DNA of 64,000 bases. Origin: Gnetum montanum (lineage: Eukaryota > Streptophyta > Gnetopsida > Gnetales > Gnetaceae). Position numbers and translations under genes: made by a program. Location of the stretch: the NCBI GenBank assembly GCA_015680685.1, contig MNCI01010443.1, positions 1,770,235 through 1,834,234 on the forward strand. Reading direction: 5' to 3'. Positions within the stretch are counted from its first letter, which is position 1, and every line of letters starts with the position of its first letter. Below are positions 49,050 to 60,420 of the stretch, piece after piece. The notes beneath the pieces are model-generated. The model searched no databases and was not told where the DNA came from. It worked only from the letters and a program-made list of their open reading frames with translations.

Positions 49050-52000
49050 AAATTTCAGGGATCCTATGTTACGTAAGCAAACCTGTGGCCAATGCTCCTC
49101 CTCCCCATATACGTGTGTGGGAATGGGGGATTTGGTTTAGGAAAGGAGCATAAGAGTTCCTACAATACCTCCTCCAACACTTCAGTGTGATCGTTTGGTC
49201 ATACCTAGAGGAGGAAGAGGTGGCCTTCATAACAGAAGCCATATTGCATGGGGCAAGCTGGGGCATCCTAAGGTTTTTGACGGATGGGAAAATCATTAGT
49301 AGGCAGGGAGAAGGATCTAGTCAACGCCCTAATGAGTTAAGGAATTTGGCCTGAATCTGGGATATGCCTGAGTATAGCTGCTACCATCCTTACAACACAC
49401 TATTCATCGCACGTTATATGGAAACGTGCTTCCAAAATCCACCAGGGACCATCTACTGTGCTAGTAGGTGAGTTTTGTAGCCCTATTCCACTGTATTATG
49501 CAACGCTCGCCATAATACTTGCCATATTGGCCAAATGCTAACAGTATGTTTTTGTTACCAATTTCTACATCAACAAGGAAGGGCTTCACGACCGAACGTG
49601 TCTACTAACTATAGCATAGATAGCCCTGCAGGAGTTCTCTTCTACTGAGAACCTACATGCAGGTGTGATTGGTCAATGCTGGGGTGAGCACCATACCTAC
49701 CCAGACCTATACCCCATTCCCTATGACAGATGCAAGGAGTGTGGTTGGTTGGATGAGGGATGGACGCCCTTCAAACTGATCACTGTTGAACAAGTTCTAG
49801 TTAGTCTTCCACCGTTCTCATTGCCGTACAAACTTGGTAGGCTAAACAGTAAGTGTTGCATGCTTAAGTGTCTTTGCAATCTTTGGATTTTCTATGTTTT
49901 TATGCTAAACGTTTTTTGTGAAAATTGCTGCAGGGGAAAAAAACCCCCAGGAGGTGACAGTGGTAACTACTGAGACATAGGAGGCAAACATCTACTTCAA
50001 GTATGGAGAAGTAGATACGAGCTAACACTGGATAAACAGTGAGGCTTCAGATTCCTTGGTCCAGAACATCCAAAAGGCTGGGCTTATGGACTTGTTCCTA
50101 GTCTCGAATCCAAGTGTTCCTGCCGCCGAGATGCTCTCCTTGGTCTACTCCTTTTTTGACAAGACAGGCCGCTTCCACATTTGCATAGAGGATGTATGGG
50201 TGGTCACTGAAATCAAAGACCAACTATTTGTGGACATCTTCGGTGTCCCTGCCGATGGCATCCTCATAGGGTCAAAGTCCAAGAGGGAGCTAACCTTTCA
50301 TAAGAAGGACATTCAGGAGTGGTCAAGGATTACCAAGGAGCAGAAGGGGCTCCCCATGGAGAAGCTTAAAGCAGGACCTGCCAAGGAGGTTTACCCTGTC
50401 TTCCATGCTCGCGCATTCCCCCATCTACTTTTCTAGGGGAAGGTCCTGGGGATTGAGCGAGCCTGGGTAATGCATGAGGTCATGGAAGAGGGGGCTCGCT
50501 ACAACTGGGTCAGGTTTCTATGTAAAGGCTTGCAGACTAAAATCTTGGGGCTCCATAAGAAACCAGAGTCCTGTTCCAATATACATTATGCCTTTTACAT
50601 AGCCTTCTGAAATGTTTTGCGGAGTTTCTAGTGGTTCAAGAGAATGGAGCCTACATCAAGCGAAATCACAACTAGATTTCTAGACTGTGGATCCGCCAGA
50701 TCTTCCAGACCACTTGAGCCCAAGATTTCCCCAGAAATAATTGGGGAGTCATTCTCTGTGACGACTAAGGATTGGGTGGCCTACAACTTTCATGGCCAAG
50801 ATAGCGTAGGAGAGATGCCCCCTGCTGTAGATGGTAGCGTGTCGCAGGGGAAATGTCTCATAGTCGAGACTGTGGCTAGCAAGTTGCAGTGAAAGAGGCC
50901 TCCTCCAACTAAGGAAACCCTTCGCACGGAGGAAGAGGAGGGGCGAAGAGTGCAGCTTAAAATGTAGAGGATGCAACCCCCCATTGGTAAATGCTTTTGT
51001 TCATGTCTATTCCTTCACCAACTTTTTTAATGCCTGCTACGCTGTGCTACACTAGACCGCGTAGCACCTACTTTAAGCTAACATTTTTTGAGCTAATGCA
51101 AACATGTTTCTTTGTTGCTAGAAGAAGAAGAGAAAGAAGAAGAAGGTGATGAAGAGGTGTCAGCCCCTAAGATGGGGCGATGAATAAAGACACGGAGGCC
51201 CCAGTCTTGGAAGAAAGGACCTCGGTCAAGAAGAAAGGAGCTCCTGTCGCTAAAGCAGGGGCTCTTGTCATTAGGCGAAATCCTCCTACTAATAAGGAGG
51301 GAATTTTTGGAGATGAAGAGGAGTCTCCCTTGAATAAAAAAGACGCTAGTCTCTCAAAAGGAAAGGCACCAGTGCATGAAGAAGAGGCCTATATAGACTT
51401 GGCAGGGACCTCTACCAAGGCTAGTGGCATCATTTTGCATCAGCATGAAGGGAGATCGCAATTGAATGCTGGTGAGTTTGGTAATATGTTTGCCTTGTCA
51501 TAGCCCATTTCGATCATCACTAACATGTTTAGTTATATGACATGTGCCATTGTTGATGCTGTAGGATCCCCTCTGACTTGTATGGAGTCATGGGTCGAGA
51601 TCCCTGATAAGTTTACGTTTATGCAGGGAATCGTCGATGACATGATCAACCGCCTTTAGTAGGTGGACCCTGAAGTGGGTAAGTAGTAGTATTGGGTGAT
51701 CTCATGTTACTATGCTAGAATTTCTTAAGCTTGCTAATCTTGCTATGCTAATGCTCTTTGTGTCATGGCAGCCTCTCAGCTCAAATGGGACTCGGCACGA
51801 CCTTTGAAAGTTGGTATCGTGCCTACATTCCTACCTAAGGTGATTGAGGTGCCTCGTCGCACATACGATGAGGCTTGCAAATGCGCTTTGCACTTGGCAT
51901 GCTCCTTATGGGAGTATAAGTGCATCAAAGAGGACCTGTGGAAATGGGTCCAAAAAGCTAAGTAAGAGAAGGCCAACCTGAGAGCCGAGGTGGAAGATCT

Positions 52001-52807
52001 CAAGTCGAGGAACAAATTCCTCATAGCCTGTGACACTAATAATGAGGACTGGTGCACAGTTGTGATAGATTACGCTAGATTTTGGATAGTCGCACATTAG
52101 AATGTTGAAGCTACCTGCAAAATAATAGATCAGTGGATGCAAATGGACTTGTTGTCCCAGAAGTGTCAGGATTTGAAATATTTCAGTTCCAAGATTTACG
52201 AATGGGGGAAGTCCTAGAAAAACCATGTATAAATTGGAACATGCCATCACTCGTAAACTGTACAAGGACATTGTTGTGGAAGCGTTTACGTATAAAGCAT
52301 TCATAAACTCTATTAATGCTTCTGAGGCCTATGCAAAGTTCAAAGAGTAGGTAAAGGTTACGGAGTCTCCTGAATGGAAAGTGGATGTTCCCACAGGAGA
52401 GATCACAACCACCTCCTTTTCTCCTGGACCACCAAGGTGGACAACTGTTGAAAGGGAGAGAGCTGCTGCGGACGCTGAACTAAGCAACAAGCGTTGGGTG
52501 GACATCATGGTAGAGGAGGTCTGGCACTGCCTCAGGCTCGGTTTAGACTAGATACACTTCGAGATAGATGCAGGTCCTTCTTAGGTTAGTTACTTTCTAC
52601 TGTATTAATGCTTATGATTTGTTGTAGCTTGTGTTTGTTGCCCTAGCTGATCACTTCATTCCTATGATGTAGGTTCCAACTGAGGGTGCAGGGCCCGCAG
52701 AGGGCAGGAACTAAGGGGTGGTAGAGGACAATGCAGGGGAAGGCGATGCAGAAGAGGGTGATGCAGAAGCAAATGGCGAAGATGATGTGAACAGAGACAA
52801 CCCATGA
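49050..52807 (+). pseudogene. Antisense intron-containing gene in element D (unknown function)
   Basis: A consistent + reading crosses GT-AG introns: exons about 49050-49467, 49545-49848, 49934-50986, 51122-51471, 51565-51678, 51772-52584, 52673-52807. Five introns of 85-135 nt have phases that agree (1,1,1,1,0); the first junction is less certain. Readable parts: HGASWGILRFLTDGKIISRQ, WDMPEYSCYHPYN, CWGEHHTYPDLYPIPYDRC, a globular block AEMLSLVYSFF...GRFHICIEDVWVV in exon 3, an acidic/lysine-rich low-complexity exon 4, and a coiled coil (KANLRAEVEDLKSRNKFL) in exon 6, ending Glu/Asp/Gly-rich at TGA 52805. A few stops (mainly TAG/TGA at Gln/Arg positions) and about two frameshifts. The exon 3 block recalls plant mobile-domain or putative plant transposon proteins, but this is unverified. 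Confidence 0.65.
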
Positions 52808-52980
52808 TAGCATGGGATTTTTTTTTGAAGTTTTGAATTTTTTGTAAAACTTTTGTAAACATTATCTAAAAGGAAAAATTTTTGAATAGAGAAGAGAATT
52901 TTAGAAAAGAAATTGCTTCTGTGCTAACTTATGCATTGTCTACGTGCTACGTTTTGTGTAAAATTTTCATGCTTTTATGT

Positions 52981-53251
52981 GCTAGTTTTAGGCCATTTCG
53001 GGCCTCTACTAGTTTTAGGTTGTTTCGGGCCTCTGCTAGTTTTAGGCCATTTCGGGCCTCTACTAGTTTTAGGCCATTTCGGGCCATAGCTAGTTTTAGG
53101 TCGTTTCGGGCCTCTGCTAGTTTTAGGCCATTTTGGGCCTCTACTAATTTTAGGCCATTTCGGGCCTTAGCTAGTTTTAGGTTGTTTTGGGCCTCTGCTA
53201 GTTTTAGGCCATTTCAAGCCTCTGCTAGTTTTAGGCCATTTCAGGCCATAG
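52981..53251. repeat. 27-bp minisatellite, ten units
   Basis: Ten tandem units with core TTTTAGGCCATTTCGGGCC, joined by TCTrCTAG or ATAGCTAG, located between the protease end and the antisense gene end. The unit length, a multiple of three, keeps all frames open. Confidence 0.95.
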
Positions 53252-53386
53252 CGTAGCATGCCAAAGAGATGATATGTTAACAACTTGAACAATGGCTAAC
53301 TGGTAACTTTCGTAGATAGATGGATGCGAACAACAAAAGATGGTAATGTACAAAGGATGGCGATTGGGTAGGAAGTAGTGGGGTTG

Positions 53387-54786
53387 CTACGCTATGCGTA
53401 GCTGCTTCTTGACCCATTGTGGGTTGAGCAGAACATAAGGCCAAGGCACTTTACCAAGGCCTTCATTTGCATCATTGTCTTCTGCTTGGAAGGGCAACTC
53501 AGCCCACGTGCTTTCATCCTAGAAACCAGCCTGCTGAGCCGATTCTCCTGCTAGATGGTTAGTGTGTGTGTAGGCAAGCACTTCATTCTCAGAGGTTATG
53601 ACCTCTGAGCCCTACTCCATGTCTACGTTGCTGATTACTTGTACCTTTACCTTGTCACCATGGATCACCACCTCCCTGCCTACGTATGGTAGCTGGATTT
53701 CCTGATGAATGGATGAAGAGACAACCCTAAGTTGTGCTAACCATGATCTCCCCAACATGAGGCTAAACCTAGGCATCTCCTCAACCATGATGAATGTCAG
53801 GTTCATGGGGAACTAATCCCCTACCATGAAGTCTATATGGACTATGCCTTTCACCATGACCCACGCCCCATTAAACGATCTCAGGCATGAGATCATTTTG
53901 GGCTTGATCTGGTCGACCAAGCCCAACTTGTCGACAATAGGGAAGGGGATGACGTTCTTGGTAGCCCCATCATCAACGTGTACCTTTCGGATCTAGTGTT
54001 GAATGACATGAATTGTGATGAATAGGGGTGCTATAGTCACCTAACCCCTCTCAGGATCTTCCCTAATGACGTCGTCACAGAAAGTTAGTTGAGACGGTTC
54101 TAGCTCTGTAGGTGCAGAGGGGAGCATGACCAAGTGGATCGCTTCCTCTTTCATTGGCATATCTTCATTGACTGGAATCGCTGTCAACATGCGGATCAGA
54201 GCATCACGATCTGGGACAAATATCAAGATTATATCGTACAAGCTCAGTGTAGTGTTTTTCTATTTTAGAGCTTATTTGATCTAAGTGAGGGCATCTAAGA
54301 GGTCCTGGCCGCCCCCCTATTTAATGCTTTCCTCCTCTTCTATTCATCCCAGAAGATGAATTTCCTGAGGAGGGGTGACTTCGGATTTGGGTTTAGATCC
54401 TTTTGGTAGGGCGGCATGGACTGTGTGATCATAGAAACATCCCTCTTTAGTGATGAGGGCATAGACACAGGGGGTGAGGACGTAGGCTTGGAAATGCCTG
54501 GGGCAGTACTTCCTCTCGACATCTTACCTGTGAAACACACTTCTCATTTTTTAGGACGAGAAGGTTGTGAAGCTATCTTGCGTGAGACATGGGCTATTGA
54601 ATGAGTAGACCCCCTGATGATAAATGAAGCTAACAGTGTTAATGGGCTGGGTGGTGCAGTCTTGTTAATAGGTGGTGTGGAGGTGGATTCCTGGGGAGGG
54701 ACTCTCAGGACAAACAGTTGTTGCGAGCTTCGGCTAGCCACTAATGGTGCTAGTGCACTACGTTGAGGCACATGGACCACGAATGG
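53387..54786 (-). pseudogene. Element D protease region
   Basis: Aspartic protease that would cut Gag. On - it reads VHVDDGATKNVIPFPIVDKL near 53980-53925, where D-D-G-A fills the place of D-T/S-G, and later MPRFSLMLGRSWL with SSSIHQEIQLPY, the I-L-G-R-x-W-L...H-Q signature of Tat-type proteases. It ends with NPQWVKKQLRIA and TAG at 53389-53387. The stop falls in a TACGCTATGCGTA word like those in the LTR. RT would follow here in an autonomous element, but does not. Confidence 0.75.
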
Positions 54787-57191
54787 CTATTGGGGTGGCC
54801 TAGGATCACTGTCAACACCAATGGTGTTAATAACATAACCAACGTTGTTGGTGTTGAGGGGATCTATGTAGACATGCAAAGATTGATTCTCAGGGCGTAC
54901 TGGTTTGCTTTCGTCCAATATCAGTTTCCCTTGATCAATCATACTTTGGATGTCATCCTTCAATGCCAAACAGTAATCCATGTTGTGACCACATTGTTGG
55001 TGGTAGTCACAAAACCTATTTAACCTAAAACCCTTAGGAACTGGGGGCTCATTGGGTAAGGCCAAAGAGGGGTTCCTAAGGAGCTTGCAGTAGCTTTGAT
55101 GATTCCTTCTTCTGACATCTGCTTATGTTGGATGTGCCCTGCTGCCAATAGCTACTTCAAAAGTTCTGAAAGCTTGAGCGGTAGTGGGGTATACTTTGTG
55201 CGATCTTTACGCTCAAAGTTCGATTTGGGTTATGCAGATGTCTCAGGTGTGGGTACTGGAGGTTGCAACACATTACCCTACTTGGGCACAGGGTTAGCTG
55301 TGGGTACGACTGGTTTCTTATTGTTCTTGTTACCATTGTTACTAAGTTTGGGCTTGGCCTCGGTCGCCATAGCGGCCACTGTGGTTGTTGGGGCCTTACC
55401 CTTGTCCTTCTTTGTGAAGGTGTTTTTGTAGGTAATGTAGGCCAAATCTTTGCTCACTTCGGCTACATCCTGTATACTCTTAGTTTGAGTGAAGGCTTGA
55501 CTAAGAGTGTGAGAAGCAAGGTAGTACAGTTTAGACTTGATGAAGTGATTCACTTCACCCTTAAAGATGGCCAGAAAGTGGGCCTCCATGATGGGCTCGC
55601 AGATTTCATTAAGGGTTGCACTCCAACACTGGATGAACTTCTGGACTGGTTCCAGAGGATCCTACTTCATGCTCATTAATTGGTCTAGTGTGGTTTCTTC
55701 CTTCAAGTTATACTTGAAGCATGTCACGAACTGGGTCAGGAGATCCTCTAGGGTTGATATGGAGGAGCATGGCAGCGCATGGTACCAATCCAAGGCTTTC
55801 CTAGCTAGGGACATAGCAAAGACATGAATAATCATGTGTGGCCATTGTTGCAACAGAAGGGATTCAGAACTATAGGTAACAAGATGTGCGTTGGGATCTC
55901 CCTTCCCATTGTACTTCATGAAGTGGGGAAGGGACATCCCTGGGGATAATGTGAGAGCAGGGATTGTAGGGCTGATGGGGTCATCCTGGTAAAAGTCCAT
56001 GACTTGTACCATGTCAGACCTGATAGCTTTAAGGCATTTTATTTCCTTGGTAAGGATCTGGATAAGCTGGAATGCTTGATCCAATCTCTGCGATGATGTG
56101 GATGGTTGGGGAGTTACCGAGGTAGCTTCCATCTATGGAATGGCAGGGGTGGCAACGTGATCCATCGATGGTACCATTAGGATAGCCCTTGCAAATGGTG
56201 CTGCTTGCGCTATCCACCACCTGGTAGGTGGTGGTGTTGGAGCAACAACCGTGGCTTGGGCTGCCGGATAGACCGCTTGTGCCATCAGTGGAACAGACCA
56301 TAGCCCCATGTTGGGTTGTACTATTTGTAGGGTTTGGTAGGTCTGAGGGTGAACATAATGAGACATCTGTGACAGTTGTGGAATAGGAGAAGAAGTGAAT
56401 GGGGTCCACCATGTGGACGGGCCTCGGCCCGCCATGGTGGATCAGACTGACATGAACGTAGGAATGGAAACGGAAGTTGTGTATTATTGTAAAGTAGGTA
56501 TAGTATGAACATGCAGCAGGGTAGCTATGATTGGTGTGTGATGTGCTACAAGAATGGGCTGATGAACAGTTTATGGAGGCATAGTTGCTACAAATGAAAT
56601 AGGGGAATAAGGGCATTGATATGTAACATGGCTACCAATTGCAAGTGTAGTTGTAGGTTGCGGGAGCGTAGGTGTGATCACAAAGGGAGTGGTGATAGAC
56701 AACGAGTTGGCCCAGAAGGACTGGGTAGGAGTGACCATAATGGGGTTGGCCTGACCTCCCCCGTCAGATTGAGAACCAAGATCCTCTTGTCCATCCTGGA
56801 AGGTCTCATCATGGTTAGTCGCTATGTCCTACTACTCCCTAAGTCTAGCCAACTTGATTAGTTGGTCTAGAAGCCATTGATTTGTTTGTGTCAAAGGTAT
56901 GGAAGTGCTAGGAGTGGGAACAAACTCCTTCCCATCGTAGTAAGCGAACTGAAAGCTACGTTTGTCTTCAAATTCATGCACATCCAAGGGTAGGTTTGCC
57001 TAAACCTTTGCATAGAGGAAGTTATAATGCTCATGTTGTTGGGCCAAGCCCTCAGGTCCCCGGTTTTGGATCTTGAGGGATCGACGTGTTTCCAGCATCA
57101 GGTTGAGTGGTTGTTTAGCACTTGTGATGCCTTCAATTGTGATGGGAATTTCAATGTTGAAGGTGTTAGCAGCGGTAGTTGCGGAAGTCAT
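54787..57191 (-). pseudogene. Element D gag
   Basis: ATG at 57191 begins MTSATTAANTFNIEIP. HEHYNFLYAKV-QANLPLD follows and is matched in element E by EQYNFICVKIQANLPID. The central retrotransposon-gag domain (about 56130-55290) contains VMDFYQDDPIS, KYNGKGDPNAHLVTY, DWYHALPCSSI and FIKSKLYYLASHTLSQAFTQ. A zinc-knuckle-like FCDYHQQCGHNMDYCLALK lies near 55010. Scattered stops and frame changes show decay. Gag is the packaging protein, so D RNA could once have formed particles, but needed RT and integrase from elsewhere. Confidence 0.82.
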
Positions 57192-57251
57192 TGTTACTAA
57201 GCTAGATAGTTTTGCAAATGCGAAAAGCAAGGAAATTGGAGAAAAATAACA

Positions 57252-57572
57252 AAGGCTTTATGTCTTGTCGAATTCCAGAGGAATCGTTAGAGTGACCGAT
57301 CTGTACCACATGATGCATAAACAACCGGAAGAGGATGTCACATTTACGCTAGTGCACGATAGGGTGCAGAACGCGTGCAAGACTACCGTAAAGCAAATGA
57401 GTCAACTGGCGATTGAAGGCTTTATGTCCTACAGGGTTCCCAAGGAACCTTCGAGGAGATCGATCTGCACCGCATGATGCGTAAACAACCAAAAATGAGT
57501 ATTAAGTTTATGCCAATGCGTATCAGGATGCAGAACACTTACAGGACTACCGTGAAACATAGAAAGGACACT
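57252..57572. repeat. Tandem duplication in the element D leader, about 163 bp x 2
   Basis: Copies at 57252-57414 and 57416-57572 share AAGGCTTTATGTC, GATCTG-ACC-CATGATGC-TAAACAACC and GACTACCGT-AA, with many differences. Placed between primer site and gag. Confidence 0.8.
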
Positions 57573-57575
57573 AAA

Positions 57576-57595
57576 GGCCCTCCTTCTAGCGCTAA
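57576..57595 (-). promoter_or_regulatory. Primer-binding site of element D
   Basis: On - TTAGCGCTAGAAGGAGGGCC, one base off the element E site TTGGCGCTAGAAGGAGGGCC. It lies 5 bases after the LTR end. The tRNA was not identified. Confidence 0.75.
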
Positions 57596-57600
57596 AAAAT

Positions 57601-59121
57601 TGTAGCGACTGAAAACGTCGGCAGCTGGAAAACACCGAGAGGTCGTCGGTCATTGACAGTCTTAACCTTGTATCTACACGAGGGCCGTGCTAGATAAAAT
57701 AGATATAGGGGGCCCTGAACGGTCTGGTCGATTAGATAGGGACTTAGTTGGTGTTAATATAACCTTTCGTAAATGGGTAATTCGAAAATGAGACCTCTAG
57801 CATAAAATAATAACTTTAAATGTAAAAGGGACAGAAAAAAATGTAAAAATGCAATGATAAGCAAGAAAAGAAAAGTAAAATGCAGTTAGGAAAATGCACT
57901 ACTTCAAGATTATGACTTCACTCTGTCAAGGTGGATACAATTGGTTGCATGATGCTGGGAGGCATAGAGATCCCAAAGGTAACCAAGATGTCCAGAGCAA
58001 GAGAACTGTATGCTTGAACATGGCATATGAAAGGGATGATTTGGATGCCACGTGCCTTGGCCCTGCATTAACTTGTCTGTGCTGCATAGGTGTGCATCAC
58101 CATTGTAATTACGAGCCTGCCACACCGTAATTGTGAGTTTGCCATGCTGTAATTATGAGTCTGCCATGCCGTAATTGCATCGTCAGAGCTTGGATATGTG
58201 TGCCAATGGTGCAATTAGGTGAAGTGCATTGATGTGGCGTAACTACTTGCTACGTTGTGCTATGCTTTGTAGTGTAGCATGTTGACATAGCATAGCATCT
58301 TGTTACGCATCTCGCTACATGTTTTGGAAGCCTTTGAAGTGCGCTGACTATTTATTGCATATTTGCTATGCTATGCTATGCTACATAGCGTAACATAGCG
58401 TAGCAACTGGCCTTAGTTGCAAAAACATCGCCAATCCGCAAACTCTACTTTTTGCATTGCGAAACTTGCGAACTAGCTGATCCCACCCTTTGATTTTCCC
58501 TCTGTCACTTCTGCAGAATTGCTATGCCACGTTGCACCATGTAGCTTAGCGTAGCGTAGCAGCCCACATGGTTTGCCTTTTGCCAAGTTTTCTACTTTCT
58601 AGTGGAAGGAGACATTGCTGGAGGACTTGAAGTTAGGTGAGAGGTCTGACTGCCTGGCTTTTGCTACACTGTGCTATGCTACGTAGTGTAGCACTTTGCT
58701 TCTGCAAATGTCTTCTGAAGCCTGCTACACTACATAGTGCAGCGTAGTGTAGCAAACTCCTTGGGTTAGAAAAATTGCTGAAGCACTTCGTTCTATAATC
58801 ATTTTCTGAAGCCTGCTACGCTACATAGCACAGTGTAGTGTAGCAAACTCTTCAACTTAGAAAACTTGCAGAACTATTTTGCACATTCTGAGCACCACCA
58901 GCAATTCCACGCATTTCTCCTAAGTGTGCTATTGGTTTGGTGAACTACTCAGGTGGGTAGGCTGGAGAATCTGTTTAGCTTGTTGACACTAGGAGTAGAA
59001 AAGTTGCCAGACTAGATAGTCTGAACATTGGAGCATCCATCTCCTAAAGAACTATCATGACGCTGTGCGAACTGCAAAGTCCTGGTGAAGCAAGAATGTC
59101 TTCAAATTTTAGGGTGTTTCA
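57601..59121 (-). repeat. 5' LTR of element D
   Basis: 1521 bp, TGAAACACC...GCTACA on -. The half nearest 59121 matches the truncated 3' LTR. Multiple TGCTACGCTA/TAGTGTAGCA inverted words lie at 58370-58850. Confidence 0.85.
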
Positions 59122-59318
59122 ACTTGGATAGAGAATCACTCCTGTGAGAAGAAGAAATTTTATGTTAGGAAATAAAAATCATAGTATGCTTCTAAATATT
59201 GTTGTAGTAATCTTCAGATGTGATATGACTCTAAGGTTTGTTCCAATGATTTAAATAATTTTCACTAAATCCTAGATAACACATATAATAACTAAAAGGT
59301 CCTCAGCAATGGTGCCAA
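59122..59318 (-). other. Element C leader and start of gag, with primer site
   Basis: Reverse complement matches element A 693 to about 885. The primer site (TGGCACCATTGCTGAGGA on -) lies at 59300-59317. The gag ATG position reads ATA. Confidence 0.8.
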
Positions 59319-60158
59319 TGATGAGCAATAAGGTACCCCTATGCCCAACCATATGAATCACAAGCGTTCACACGTGATCCAATCGAATGCTGCAGACCTT
59401 AAGTTCTTAAGTACACTGGTTCAAAGACATCAAATCTAATTGGAACAATCGTTGTCTTCTTAGTTCCACTTGTGAAGTACAAGTATATGGTTAAGTGCAA
59501 CTAAGGTATATTATTTTTTTACCATTTTTATTTTATAAATTTAATTACCTAGAATAAGAATGAAAGGTAGAGGAATGTAATATCTAATTAACCTACTACC
59601 TAGCTAGCCTAACACAAGTACCCATTCCCACTTCCTGGACACATCTTGAATGCATGTAGAACTGTTGGGTTACCAACCATTAAGTGTTTTTGGGTTACCA
59701 AGTGCTAAAAGCATGCTCAAAGTGGTTGTGATTGTGTTCATTAATAACTAAAAATTAATTTCTTAATGAAAATGCATTAAAGTAAAGTGCATGAATAATA
59801 AATGCATTAAAGGAAACATTAATCTATTCTTAGTGTTGCAAGGATTATCAAAAGGGCTCATCTTTATTACCATCACACTGTTGTGCTCAGGTATATTAGT
59901 GCTCAAATAAAGATCCATACACACTTAGAATCTTGTTGTGGGCACTTAGAAAATATTCTAACTCTAGAGAAAATAAACTACAAGAGCTTCACTATGCTAT
60001 CACAAAAAACTATATGAAAATCATGAGCCCAAGCGCTATATTTATAGGTCAGCATATATCCTATGATATTAGATATTCAACATCACATCTTGAGCTCTAA
60101 CATTGAGGCTCCAATATCAAATATTTGATATTGAAGCCAGTCAAAACATGATTCATTA
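59319..60158 (-). repeat. 5' LTR of element C
   Basis: 840 bp from TGATGAG (59319) to TTCATTA (60158, decayed from TTCATCA), followed by the target duplication GTGAG. Confidence 0.9.
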
Positions 60159-60420
60159 GTGAGTTTTAACTGCCTACTCTTGGGATTGTTCTTACTACCT
60201 CCTTCCAATTCTACGCTACTTGTCCCTCAGTTGGGAGAGTCCTACTTCCTATTTGATGCTTAGGTCTTGGTATCATCTATAATCACAACATGATCAATGA
60301 TTAGCATTTGATGTGTAACTTTGGAACACTTGAGTAGCTTATCTCTTTGGGTTAGTTACATTTGGCTAAGTCATGATCATGGCAAGTTTGATTATTTTAA
60401 GATTATTTCATTTTAGTGTC
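60159..60420 (-). other. Element F internal remnant between C and E
   Basis: Continues the F sequence interrupted at 31010, as shown by the shared GTGAG duplication. No motif could be named. Confidence 0.5.

Larger units (their letters stand above)
46163..59121 (-). mobile_element. Element D: gag-protease-only LTR retrotransposon with antisense intron-containing gene
   Basis: From right to left on -: 5' LTR 59121-57601, primer site, duplicated leader, gag, protease ending at 53387, minisatellite, an antisense multi-exon gene (49050-52807 on +), two more tandem arrays, polypurine tract, 3' LTR 46915-46163 (truncated). No RT, RNase H or integrase motifs were found on either strand. Gag and primer site relate it to element E and to the Tat group of Ty3/gypsy elements. 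The right end sits in element C. The left end lacks the LTR terminus, and no target duplication is present. Confidence 0.85.
31011..60158 (-). mobile_element. Element C: Athila-like retrotransposon carrying nested B and D
   Basis: 3' LTR at 31011-31680 plus 41595-41755, internal remains at 41756-46162 and 59122-59318, 5' LTR at 59319-60158. The target duplication GTGAG is intact on both sides (31006-31010 and 60159-60163). Without B and D, C is about 6.3 kb, because some 3.7 kb of gag-protease-RT is missing at the D junction. Confidence 0.88.

Noticed and set aside
50056-50436. Naming exon 3 of the antisense gene a plant mobile domain
   Set aside because: The resemblance is by eye only and needs an HMM search, so the gene is left unnamed.
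52882-53256. ORF of repeated FRPFRAS peptides as a structural protein
   Set aside because: It is a translation of a 27-bp minisatellite. The period is a multiple of three, so all frames stay open.
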